Assembly: GCA_902806565.1 (NCBI GenBank)
Contig: CADCXA010000027.1
Location: forward strand, 682,001 to 746,000
Direction of reading: 5' to 3'
DNA length: 64,000 nt
Source: Hypoxylon rubiginosum
Lineage: Eukaryota; Ascomycota; Sordariomycetes; Xylariales; Hypoxylaceae
The notes beneath the pieces were generated by a model, which ran no database searches, had not been told where the DNA came from, and saw nothing but the letters and a program-made list of their open reading frames with translations. Made by a program: the position numbers and the translations under genes. Positions within the stretch are counted from its first letter, which is position 1. The number at the start of each line of letters is the position of its first letter. Below, piece after piece: positions 21,612 to 31,130 of the stretch.

Positions 21612-24305
21612 ATGTCGCAATCATATATGGATCAAGAATCGGATGGCTATAGTGAAATTCGCCCGACCTTTTTCATCGGCCAGCACGACTCGACGAGATC
21701 AGAGGTGTTGACCGAATCCCAATACGGTCAGGTTCTGAATGCCGGTGTAAGTGACCACATAGAAGCCTCTGTACTGCGATGCTAAGAAATTTGCAGTTCG
21801 GGTTTGTCACAACGTCCATCACAAATCAAGTTTTTCATAAGCGCGTTGTGAACCTCTTCAAAGCATTCTTGCTAGGGACAAAAAACACTGAACAAGCTGG
21901 CTCGATTCCTGATCCTGTCGTCCCGCCCTTGACCATCGAGGACACCACGCTCTTCCCAGGCACCTATACGAGTGGACTTGTCGCATACGCCAGCCCGTGG
22001 ATCGACTTATGCTCGCCCAACCATGTCGTCTCGAGCATTTCGAGACAAGTTCTGAATCTTGAGGTCTCCTACGCCAACTTCTGCGGCGTCAGAAGCATTA
22101 TAGTTCCGGGACCAAAGCACGATGTAGCCAAGGTAGGCAATGGCCAAGGCATTACGCAATATGCCCGAGCTATCAAGGAAGCTTTTTCCATCGGTACGCG
22201 AGTCAACATCATGATCCACCTCCCTATGTATCGTGAGCCTGGCCTGGAAGACAAAGTAGAGCTCTTGTCGTCTGGCGAGGACGCGAGCGAGGCGACGCTC
22301 GGAGGACAGGATATCGACCTCTTTAGTACCTGGGATTCATGGCACACAATCCGCTCCGTGTGCGAGTATGATTCTAGGTTATTTGTTGGTAAGTACTTCC
22401 CCTTTACCATAGCTCCTGGCCGGGGAACGATAGACTCCTACATACAGCGTCAACATAGTCTTAAGATTACCTTGGTTACTAACAAAAGAAATCTCCAGCT
22501 CTTAAAATCCCTCGGGTCCTCCCGGAGAAAGAACTTCAGACAAGATGGTTCTCTGAACCTCTTCAGTACTTGACACTCAACCCCCGGACGTTTCAAGTCA
22601 ACAGAGCCGGTCTTCCTTCCCTCAGTCGCTACCACCAGGCCATGATTTTTACCTACATGCGCCTAAAAAATGCGCCGTATTTCCTCCTTTGTGACGTTGG
22701 ACCCGAGCTACAAGCCGAGCCCGATAACAATCCGGTGGCGACAGCAGACTTTCCATCCTTGGCAGAAGCCGCTACGCAACAGAGCGCAAATAGCAGTAGC
22801 AACACATACCAAGGGCCCAATACCTACGCGGCGTACCTTCGGCATCTCGAGAAACAGCAAGAGCCGCTCAACGGCCTAGAGCAGACCACCTTAACCAACT
22901 TCCAGGACTGGCTGCAGTCGCCGTTGCAGCCCCTGTCTGACAACCTCGAGTCTATGACATACGAAGTATTCGAGGGCGACCCGGTCAAATACAACCAGTA
23001 TGAGATGGCGATCGCGGCGGCCCTTAAGGACTGGGCGGCACTGGACAAGCCGACTTCATCTCCCGGTGGTGAGGTCGTCATCGCGGTCGCAGGATCCGGT
23101 CGCGGGCCCCTCGTCACGCGCGCCCTGCGAGCGAGCGAGGCTGCGGGCGTCCCGGTCAAGGTGTGGGCCGTGGAGAAGAACCCCAACGCGTACGTGTACC
23201 TGCTGCGGCAGAACCAGCAGGAGTGGGGCGGGCGCGTGACGGTCGTCAAGACGGACATGCGGGCGTGGAAGGGCCCCGTGCTCTCGGCGTCCCAGGGCTA
23301 CCCGATGGTCTACGGCACGGTCGACATCCTGGTGTCGGAGCTGCTGGGCTCGTTCGGCGACAACGAGCTGAGCCCCGAGTGCCTGGACGGCATCCAGCAC
23401 GTGCTGGCGCCCGGGCGCGGCATCTCGATCCCGGCCTCGTACACGGCGCACGTGTCGCCGATCGCCACGCCGCGCCTCCACGCCGACATCCGGCAGCGCG
23501 CCGCCGGGGGCGCCGAGGCCCACGCCTTCGACACGCCCTGGGTCGTGCGCCTGTTCGCCCTCGACTTCGTCGCCCAGCGCGGCGTCCCCGGCCGCCCCCG
23601 CTTCCAGCAGGCCTGGGAGTTCGCGCACCCGCTGCCGCGCGCGACCCTCGCCGCCGTCGAGGCCCGGCGCGCGGGCGGCGTCGCGGGCGGCGGCGGCGGC
23701 AGCATGGCTGGTGCCGTGGGCGCCAACGACCACAACGCCCGCCACTGCCACCTTACCTTCGTGTGCCGCAGCCGCGGCGCCATCCACGGGCTCGCGGGCT
23801 ACTTCGAGTCGGTCCTGTACGAGCCCGCGGCGGGGACGGCGGCAGCGGATGAGGAGCAGGAGGAGGAGGAAGAAGGTGGAGTGGAAGATGATGGTGGGAA
23901 GGTCGAGTTGAGCATACTGCCGGAGAACATCGACCGGAAGAGCAAGGATATGATATCGTGGTTTCCTATCTTCTTTCCGCTAAAGGTACGTTTAACCCGC
24001 GGGCGAGCAACTTTTTGTTAGCCCTTTTTCTCCTCCTATGCTTTCCTTTTTCAATCTCCCCCTATCCACGTATTTCTACCTCTGGGTCATCTGGTAATTA
24101 CGCGGCAAGCTGACAGTCTTCCTAGGAACCGCTCTACTTTCCGCCCGACACCGAGCTGGAGGTCAGCATGTGGAGGCAGACGGACGACGCCAAGGTATGG
24201 TACGAGTGGATGGTCGAGGCCTTCATGTGGGTTGGTCCATCGCAGAGGGTCAAGGTCGGGGGTTCCGATATGTGCAGCAGCCGTAAGGTGGCGTGCCTGC
24301 TGTGA
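21612..24305 (+). CDS. skb1: Type II protein arginine methyltransferase PRMT5 / Skb1
   Basis: Exons 21612-21746, 21797-22388, 22499-23985 and 24126-24305 give 797 aa. The N-terminal ~300 residues are the TIM-barrel-like domain, with the conserved PTFFIGQHDS near the start and ALKIPRVLPEKEL...RWFSEPLQYL later. The catalytic Rossmann domain contains YEVFEGDPVKY (~397-407), the SAM-binding loop VAGSGRGPLV (~439-448), the acidic strand end VEKN (~467-470) and the double-E catalytic loop SELLGSFGDNE (~522-532). All are diagnostic of PRMT5, which forms symmetric dimethylarginine on Sm proteins, histones and other substrates using SAM. The C-terminal beta barrel ends with KVWYEW. Fungal-type insertions make it longer than the human protein: a Gly/Ala-rich loop (coding ~23,670-23,735) and a Glu/Asp-rich loop (coding ~23,840-23,900). 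Exon 3 becomes very GC-rich after about 22,990. It is convergent with the SmF gene. Confidence 0.95.
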
Positions 24306-24703
24306 TTTATATCGGTCACCTATGGACTAGGTACGAAGGACCCCGAGAAGTTTGCAGGAGGGCAATATCTGGGGGAAAAAGCATTTGCATTTTTAAATAG
24401 CTCTTTACTGATGGGGCTCTACTACTCAAGATGACCGAGTTCGCGATTGAGCTTTAGTCTTCGCGATGAATGAACAAAACTACCTTAACCAGACCGACGC
24501 CCTTTTTTCCCTCTTTTCCCTCTTTTCTTTCGGGTTGGGGAGTTTTCCTTGCGTAGTTTAGATTATGCTGCCTTGTGACTAAGATCTCCCCGCCACCATA
24601 ATTCAGTTTGTAGCATTATGCCATGTCCTCTCGTCAGACACCACGCTTCATCTCAAGGGGTATACGATCGTCCGCTTCCATTTTGTCTGGCCTTAGCTAT
24701 GCC
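24306..24703. other. Shared 3' intergenic region, PRMT5 / SmF
   Basis: These 398 bp lie between two convergent genes and must hold both 3' ends. A pyrimidine tract with repeated CCCTCTTTT units lies at about 24,505-24,530. No coding potential is apparent. Confidence 0.5.
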
Positions 24704-25266
24704 TTATCCGCCCATGTTGACATCGCTTCCGCCATTGTCGGCAGCCTTGATCCATAATACGTTGTTGCATCTAGAAATATCCAACACGTTAGTCCACAAT
24801 TCATCATCGTTATCTAACAAACTAGCCATTCATAGCTCCGTCAACCCTACTGATAGCATTGTGGAATATGGGACTAGGGGTAAGGCTGGGACGCACCGGA
24901 TCAGGATCTGTCCAAGATCGCTCGTGAACTTCTGCTCGATGAATTCTTGGGCGTTGGTAAGCTGGATGTTCATGTAGCTGTCGGAGCTGACAAGTCGTCC
25001 GTGGTACTCGGTCTCGCCCCACTTCAGCCGTACCACGATGTCCTTGTTGACGCTGTCATCTCGGTCAGTCTCGTAATAAGCATTATTTCCTCCGTCGTAG
25101 GTGGTTCGGAGGCTCGCGTAGAAGAAGCTGGGGCTTGGATAAACATACAGGTCTTGCAGCATAGGCCGAGGGTTGATGGGTACGAACTACGCCTTGGGTT
25201 AGTGGATACAATAGCTAAAGGATATTTCTAAGAGTTCGAGTTCGTAAAGGATCGGCTTACACTCAT
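24704..25266 (-). CDS. smf1: Small nuclear ribonucleoprotein F (SmF)
   Basis: Four exons on the minus strand, 25266-25261, 25186-25149, 25052-24897 and 24770-24704, give 88 aa, the usual SmF length. Exon 1 codes only Met-Ser. The Sm1 motif is KDIVVRLKWGETEYHGRLVS followed by SYMNIQL, and the Sm2 motif is LGQILIRCNNVLWIK, with the RCNN signature completed across the last intron (donor GTGCGT). The start SFVPINPRPMLQDL corresponds to the SmF-specific N-terminus (LPLNPKPFLNGL in human). SmF sits in the heptameric Sm ring that binds the U-rich Sm site of U1, U2, U4 and U5 snRNAs and is essential for pre-mRNA splicing. Splice sites were chosen to keep this alignment, and each is canonical. The gene is convergent with PRMT5, whose enzyme class methylates other Sm-ring members. 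Confidence 0.93.
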
Positions 25267-25695
25267 GTTGGGCTGTGGGCGAGGTCTCGTGAAGGTGTTG
25301 GTGTTGGTTTGGTGGTGCTGTCGCGTGGAGCTTGACAACTTTTGAGGCTCCGACCTTTGAATTTTTGATCTGCTTTGATGCTCTAATGCTTTAACTGCAA
25401 TTAACTGTTAACGGGGTCTATACTATAACGGGAAGTTAGACTCATGCACAAATTACGTTATTTCTTTAGCGGGTTGAAATGCCCCGCTCTACCAAGAGAC
25501 AAATTCATGGTGGGGTGAAGTTGCTTGAGCGTGATAATTAAGGCAAAGGCATAGCATAGAAGCAGCACTGAAAAGGAGGTGTTTTCAATATAATGTGCTA
25601 AATAGCTCCTATATAGAATATTTCAGACTTGAATCGATTTGAATTTCTCGAGAGTACCTACCTTCATACCTAGGTCTAGGTAGAGTAATAGAAGC
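25267..25695. other. Intergenic region between SmF and CZIB genes
   Basis: 429 bp contain the promoter of SmF (leftward) and the 3' flank of the CZIB gene. A CTAGGTCTAGGTAGAG stretch at about 25,670-25,685 belongs to the dispersed TAGGTA repeats. Nothing else is recognised. Confidence 0.5.
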
Positions 25696-26457
25696 TCAAG
25701 CTCTTTTGATATCCCACTTCAAGTCCTTGATGCTGACTTCATCACCGGCCTTCTCATCGTAATCATACCATTCGCCTTCCGTTAAAGAGTCGATTCCCTC
25801 GAACTTAGTGTTAGACTCTAAGCCATCTACTAGCCACTCTCCCTGATGAGATAATTAGCCATAAAGATTCCGTAAAGATTCAATCGATGAATATATGAAC
25901 TTCACCTACCTCCGGAGAAAAGGAGGTAAACTCCATGCCTCGGCAGTCGAATTCGATAATCGGCTGTTGTTTCGGTGGCTCATTTTGTTCGTAGGCCTTG
26001 GGAGCAGTCTTGATAGAACAGGAAGATTCTCGCTACGTTTCAACAAGCGTTAGGAGCCAAATATCCTGTTGCATATGACAGCGATCATGAATCTATTTGC
26101 AGACACACCTTGCAGTTCTTGCACTTCCATACAAAGTTCGCCTCTCCTCTGCTACCACTTAACTCGTTGGTCTCCTAGGTGCAAAATTAGAACCGTGCTA
26201 CCTTTACTATATGGGCCGAAGGATCCAGAGAGAAGAGAGAGAACTTACGAATCTGCTGACGGAAATGGGGTTTCCATGTGTCTCTCGACATGATGTGCAC
26301 TGGACTGTGAAGGTATACCAAAACGGGCTGTCGGCGGTATCCTTGGGTCGCAGATTGGTAACCCTGTGCGGTCTCGATGAGCCCAGTAGAAAAAGAGCGC
26401 ATGACGACTAAACTTGACCTACCCGTTTAATTCAGCCGTTAACGTGAGCGCGTACAT
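25696..26457 (-). CDS. UPF0587 / CZIB family zinc-binding protein (DUF866)
   Basis: Five exons on the minus strand, 26457-26423, 26363-26249, 26174-26109, 26032-25910 and 25842-25696, give 161 aa, matching the ~160 aa of human CZIB (C1orf123). The start MYALTLTAELNGVTNLRP matches the family (LKATLENITNLRP). Two CxxC pairs, CTSC at ~34-37 and CKNC at ~69-72, form the zinc site. The conserved IIEFDCRGMEF and the C-terminal EWYDYDEKAGDEVSIKDL match family patterns (FECRGLEP; DWTDYDEKAQESVGI). The family folds as two beta-rich modules related to Mss4-type zinc proteins; its molecular function is poorly defined. All four introns (59-76 bp) are canonical. It is divergent from the PPR gene, 381 bp away. 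Confidence 0.92.
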
Positions 26458-26838
26458 GTTTGACCTTGGAGAGAGCTTCTGAATATCCTACTTCTTGGTG
26501 CTGATAGATTCGGTAGATGGATTGGACTTCAAACTTACGATATCTTATGTAAGGTTTGAATTGAGTCTTGTCTTAGCGATATGCACCTATCAGGATATTA
26601 TCACCCCAGGACATACATACATGTACCTATGCATGTAGACCAGGGCTGATGTAACCTCAAAGGGTTGAGGCTTGAATCTGAGTACCTAGGTACACTTTTT
26701 CTTCAAGTCTCCATCCACAATATCGAACCATCACATCATCAAATCGATTGGCGAGCCTTTACCTCCGCGGGCAAGATCAAAGCGAGCTTTTACAACGGCC
26801 AATTGGGCGCTATTTCATCTGGACGATATGCCTTAGGT
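26458..26838. promoter_or_regulatory. Shared divergent promoter, CZIB / PPR genes
   Basis: Only 381 bp separate two start codons pointing outwards, so both promoters must overlap here. An exact TACCTAGGTA palindrome lies at 26683-26692, and ACATACATACATGTACC-type repeats precede it at about 26,610-26,630. The PPR reading frame is open upstream to 26,665 but has no ATG before 26,839. Confidence 0.55.
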
Positions 26839-29334
26839 ATGCATTCGCTGTGGGCGAGGGCTGCCCAAGTGCAGTCTTCATGTCGATGTCGACTCTGCCT
26901 TCATTCCGGTCGCTCCATCGTACGGCGATCCACGACTGCGGCCCCGAGACGGAAAGTAACCGTCGCTGATATATTTACCGCCTGTTATACGACAATACTG
27001 GGTACGGCAACCGTAATAGACGCGCATAGGAAGGAAACTAGGAAAAAGGAGCTCGACGATAAGCTGGAGAAGGCCAGAGCTGCGCTGTGTAGCTTAGGTG
27101 TCCAAGAATCAACGGTCCAACAAGGTGGAGGGAGCAGCCGTCGCGATGCCGGCGTCGAAGTTGCTCCAGAAAGTCGCCCTCGTGATCCGAGCAGGACACG
27201 GTCCGGTACTCCCAATTTTCTGCTGCGGGAATTGGGCGCTCTGTCTGAAATCACTCGTCGCCCACTGCCGTCAACATCGTGGATGGATACTCAGTTAGAA
27301 TGGACGCATATTGAAGCTGCCATCGCTACGGAAGAGCAGGATCCCGGCTATACCATTCGAGAACCAAAATCCGCATCACAACTCCACAGGACCACGGCGG
27401 TAGTAGTGGAGCTGGTAAATCGGCTACTACAGCGGAGCGCATCTTGTGAAAGCACCCGGCGTCAAGATGGAGAAGTGGATGAGCAGTCTGTAAGGACGGA
27501 AGGTAACGCCTGGGAAGACCTCGAAGGCATCCTGCAAAGCCCGCATTATCCGAGCTACCACCATCCTTCTATGGAGCCCGACGACACCGCATGGACTCGA
27601 TCTCTTCTTGGGAATTCCATACGGCGCATCTTCAACCAAGCTGCCAGTTCTAAGGAGATTGTGGCTAAAATATGCTATAATATGTTGACATCCAGTGCGC
27701 CTCCGACTATTCATACTTATAACACACTTATCGCCGGTTTCAATCGTATCGAGCGCCCTGATCTGGCACAGATGGTGGTCGATTCCTACATCAACAATAC
27801 CGCCTGGCCTGCCACCCAACAAACAATCGTATGCCTCCTCAGCCACTATCGGGGAACCAACCAAGTAAATGGTATTCGAGACATTATCTCGCGAATGAGG
27901 GGGGTCAAGGAGACTGGCCTACATTTTCGAATTATCTCCAAGAACGTCATTTATTCGTCGGATTGGCTGGAATGGGCCAAGGAGAACTGCGCCTCGCGTA
28001 AGTACGCCTTTGTGGAACGAGCACGACGGAACGGCGAAGTTTTCGACAATATTATCAAAAGCTGGCTACACTGCGGAGAAGTTGGCAATGCTAGCATGAC
28101 GTTCGTTGCCTGTCTGCGCAACGGATATTCAGTTACCGCTCAAACTATCCAAAGGCTTTTCACAGCATGTCTAGCAACGGCCGATTTCGCCGCAGCACGG
28201 CGGCTAGTGAAAGGGTTCACTAAGTACCCTCGAGAATTTGCAGCCTTCGTCCATAATATCATCCACCAAGAGTCGATAGCAGCGTCTCGTCGAGTAATGA
28301 GAGGTCTTTCTCACGTACTTGATATGTGCTGGCTTCCATTAGAAGATAATTTCGGCCCTGTTGCTAGGACTCACAGTCGAGCGGCACAGGAAATGAAGAA
28401 TTTTATTCACAGGATTCTATTAGAGCTTGAGATGCAAGAAACAGAAAACTTACACCTGGACACGCTAAACGACACCACTCCGAACGATTCGTTGAGCAGC
28501 AGGCGTCATAGGGCAATTGCGGCCCCGGACTCAGCCCAACTCAACGGACAGAGAGTCGTTGAGGCACCCGCCAACTTCGGTAGACTGGGTAAACTACTAT
28601 CGATCGATAGGATGTACCAGGATCTGAAGGAAAAAATAAGGACCACAACTGCTTTGGTCAATGCCATCATCCTCAAGATCAAGACAGGCTACGATTTTAA
28701 CATATCATTTTTAGAATCGAAAGGACCGCACAGCCCTCATTACCAGCTACGTCACGAAGATCTCTGCCGTGCGCTTCAAAGTATCCAGATCTATCCAGGA
28801 CCAATGGCAGAAGAAGACATTAGGTTACAGCTCCTTCAAAATCTGCCTAATTCTGCATTAGCCAGACATTTTGAAAATTCTGGCAACCCAGAAAAAATGG
28901 CTATACTCTCTCTGGTGACCTTTTACAGGCCAGATTCATACTCGTCTCTTAAACCTAAAAGCCATACGCATAACGAGTATATAAGTCAGCTAGAGCAACA
29001 GTTCGCACACATCGAGGACACGGTTAGAGCAATTCTATTCGCGCACCTCAGGCGCGAAAGGCAGAAGAGGGTGAGATATCTGTATCCCAATTGGTACAAT
29101 ACGTCAATCCCGAAGCTCGTTGAATATCACATGCGGAGAAGCATCTGCAAGGCTTTCACAGCTGCAGACAGCAAGCAAACTAATGTTACCGGATCACGCG
29201 ATCAGGAAAACCCCGCAAAAAGAAAGACCGAGGAAACGTCAACTGCGTTCGAGAACGCATATAGACCGAATCCTACAGAGCTTCGCTCGGCGGGCCCATC
29301 CGTGCTGCACCCTCCCTTCGCGGCTTTAGGATGA
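26839..29334 (+). CDS. Mitochondrial pentatricopeptide-repeat (PPR) protein
   Basis: A single long exon encodes 831 aa from the first in-frame ATG. The N-terminal ~35 residues are Arg/Ser-rich with no acidic residues (SLWARAAQVQSSCRCRLCLH, then RSIVRRS), a typical mitochondrial targeting peptide. Residues ~57-84 hold a charged helix (DAHRKETRKKELDDKLEKAR) seen in fungal PPR proteins. A helical-repeat region follows: PTIHTYNTLIAGFNRIERPD at ~290-310 has the classic PPR start 'TYNTLI', and further degenerate repeats lie near 400-460 (FDNIIKSWLHCGEVGNA; QTIQRLFTACLATADFAAAR). The C-terminal part is largely helical without known motifs. PPR proteins bind organellar RNA and act in processing, stability or translation; the specific target is unknown. 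Family membership is fairly sure; no yeast orthologue can be named. The closing Arg/Lys- and Pro-rich tail looks disordered. Confidence 0.85.
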   Translation: MHSLWARAAQVQSSCRCRLCLHSGRSIVRRSTTAAPRRKVTVADIFTACYTTILGTATVIDAHRKETRKKELDDKLEKARAALCSLGVQESTVQQGGGSSRRDAGVEVAPESRPRDPSRTRSGTPNFLLRELGALSEITRRPLPSTSWMDTQLEWTHIEAAIATEEQDPGYTIREPKSASQLHRTTAVVVELVNRLLQRSASCESTRRQDGEVDEQSVRTEGNAWEDLEGILQSPHYPSYHHPSMEPDDTAWTRSLLGNSIRRIFNQAASSKEIVAKICYNMLTSSAPPTIHTYNTLIAGFNRIERPDLAQMVVDSYINNTAWPATQQTIVCLLSHYRGTNQVNGIRDIISRMRGVKETGLHFRIISKNVIYSSDWLEWAKENCASRKYAFVERARRNGEVFDNIIKSWLHCGEVGNASMTFVACLRNGYSVTAQTIQRLFTACLATADFAAARRLVKGFTKYPREFAAFVHNIIHQESIAASRRVMRGLSHVLDMCWLPLEDNFGPVARTHSRAAQEMKNFIHRILLELEMQETENLHLDTLNDTTPNDSLSSRRHRAIAAPDSAQLNGQRVVEAPANFGRLGKLLSIDRMYQDLKEKIRTTTALVNAIILKIKTGYDFNISFLESKGPHSPHYQLRHEDLCRALQSIQIYPGPMAEEDIRLQLLQNLPNSALARHFENSGNPEKMAILSLVTFYRPDSYSSLKPKSHTHNEYISQLEQQFAHIEDTVRAILFAHLRRERQKRVRYLYPNWYNTSIPKLVEYHMRRSICKAFTAADSKQTNVTGSRDQENPAKRKTEETSTAFENAYRPNPTELRSAGPSVLHPPFAALG

Positions 29335-31130
29335 GGATCCAGGTTAGTAGTGGGGGTGAAAATGAGGTATGCCTTGCAGAATCGAAAGGGGCCTCATTGG
29401 ACCCGAAGAAGCTTGGCATAAGACCTAGAGGAGGTCAAGCCAGGCCTATATCCCCTTGTATACAAACTACCGTACACTTAGACTACCTATATTGTATATA
29501 CATGTATGTATAACTAACAAGGTGGTCGTTGGCCGATTTAAGGCTGCCTGTCCCCCAGCGCCGCGATTATGCAGTCGGAATTCCGATACCGGATGCTGAA
29601 GGAATGACCATTCGAAGGAGAGGACGGAATTTACGTGGCCGAAAGCATCGTAGGAGCCGGAATGCTTCTTCCCGTCAGCTTGAGGAGGTGGTTGTGTGTG
29701 TCTCGATGCGTGATATTTGATATCGATCGATGTACGATATCTCGTTGGCTACTATACCTTACGTGTGCGGGATTATCTTCGAATATATTGGGATAGGGAG
29801 ATGTAAATAATGGTCACCATGTAAAAACTGATAGATGATAGCAGCAGTGACACTGCCACACCCTAGGGTGTTGTGCTTGTCGTTGTATGCGGTCGAGGCC
29901 GATTCTATCATGATACTTTAGGTAGGTACGTGTTACCGCACCGGTGTGATCGCGGCTCGGACAAATTTGGAAGAGTTGCCGGATAGATAGGTGGGTAAGA
30001 GTAGACGGAGCTGTCATATTTGCGTATGTAGAAGACGGTAAAGGTGCCGCGTATAAGGTGCAATACCTGCCTCACACATATAAGAAGATACATCTATAAT
30101 GTCTGAATGTACATAATGTAAGGAGGTAAAGTCTAGGTGCTGGTGGTTGCATTCAGGTACTTGGATACATGTAGCATACTTTTGAGATTTTAAATGCCAT
30201 ATCCCCTTAGCTCTTAATGGATGCGTTTCCGAATGGCCAATCAGATCTCCACATCTACAGCACGTCTCTCCACCGTAAGGATCTACTGGCCCACGAACCA
30301 ACGAGAAAACTCAATCTTTCAACCTCACCGCCCGGGAAGGTGAAAAAAGGTGGGACTTATATGGATTCTACCTACATACCACAAGCAAGCTCTGGGATAT
30401 TTTAGGCTTACTGCGTTCTGCTACGTCGTTGTATCAGACAGGGCCTTTACGTACATAGCTGGTTAGACAATGGGGCTAAGAGGCTTTTAGGGGCATGTGC
30501 TTCCAAGGACCAAGCTTGTCCCCAGACTCATCCACAAATAGGTACGGGTGGTTTGTGGTCTGGTGGCCAATGTCAATGACATGCCTCGTAGACCGTAAAA
30601 GTCAAATAAGCAGCTCCAGTTTCTATCCCTGCCTGTCATCTTTTCTTCCTTTCTTTTTCACTCTCCGCTACCTATTTGACGAGAGTGGTTTCCGTCCCAT
30701 TCCCACGCTTTCTACTCCTATCAATGGCGCCGAATATCTGCCTTCGACAAGAAGAGACTCAGTCCACTGGATATCCGTGATATCCGCCCATTACATCACC
30801 GTTCGTCCGAACCTGAACTTATCGTGGTCGCCGTGCCGATATTTTAGATTTCTACCTTTGTCCCCTATCCCCCTCAATTTTAGACGGCTATTGCTCCTTA
30901 GAATTCCGCGCCAATGTAAGAATTCCCGCCAGAAGCTATAATGAAAGACCTCGTGCTAATAAACCCGAATTGACCCGAGTAGCTTCGCATAGCTACGGAA
31001 TTAGAACCCTTCGTATATGGTGAAATATTCGCCTCGACTTGGTTTATCTACATATCTCCTAACGCACGTCCTGCGGTTGTCGCCCTATCTTCTCGTTCTC
31101 GCGTAGATCTGTATAAAGAAGAGCGTCAAG
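29335..31130. other. Intergenic region between PPR and GDE1 genes
   Basis: 1.8 kb without a supported gene. Short open frames at 29,529-29,720 and 30,495-30,941 show no recognisable motif. The second lies in a pyrimidine-rich stretch (30,600-31,100) that probably is the promoter and leader of the GDE1 gene. I saw no CACGTG Pho4-type site within the ~700 bp before that start codon. Confidence 0.5.

Noticed and set aside
23056..23787. 243-codon antisense frame and a 229-codon shifted frame inside PRMT5
   Set aside because: Both are shadows of the GC-rich PRMT5 exon, with Arg/Ala/Gly-biased composition. The PRMT5 frame has the conserved catalytic motifs.
24890..24896. Possible SmF exon 3 donor at TGC|GTCCCA
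   Set aside because: GTCC is a poor donor. Using GTGCGT three bases earlier restores the RCNN signature across the intron.
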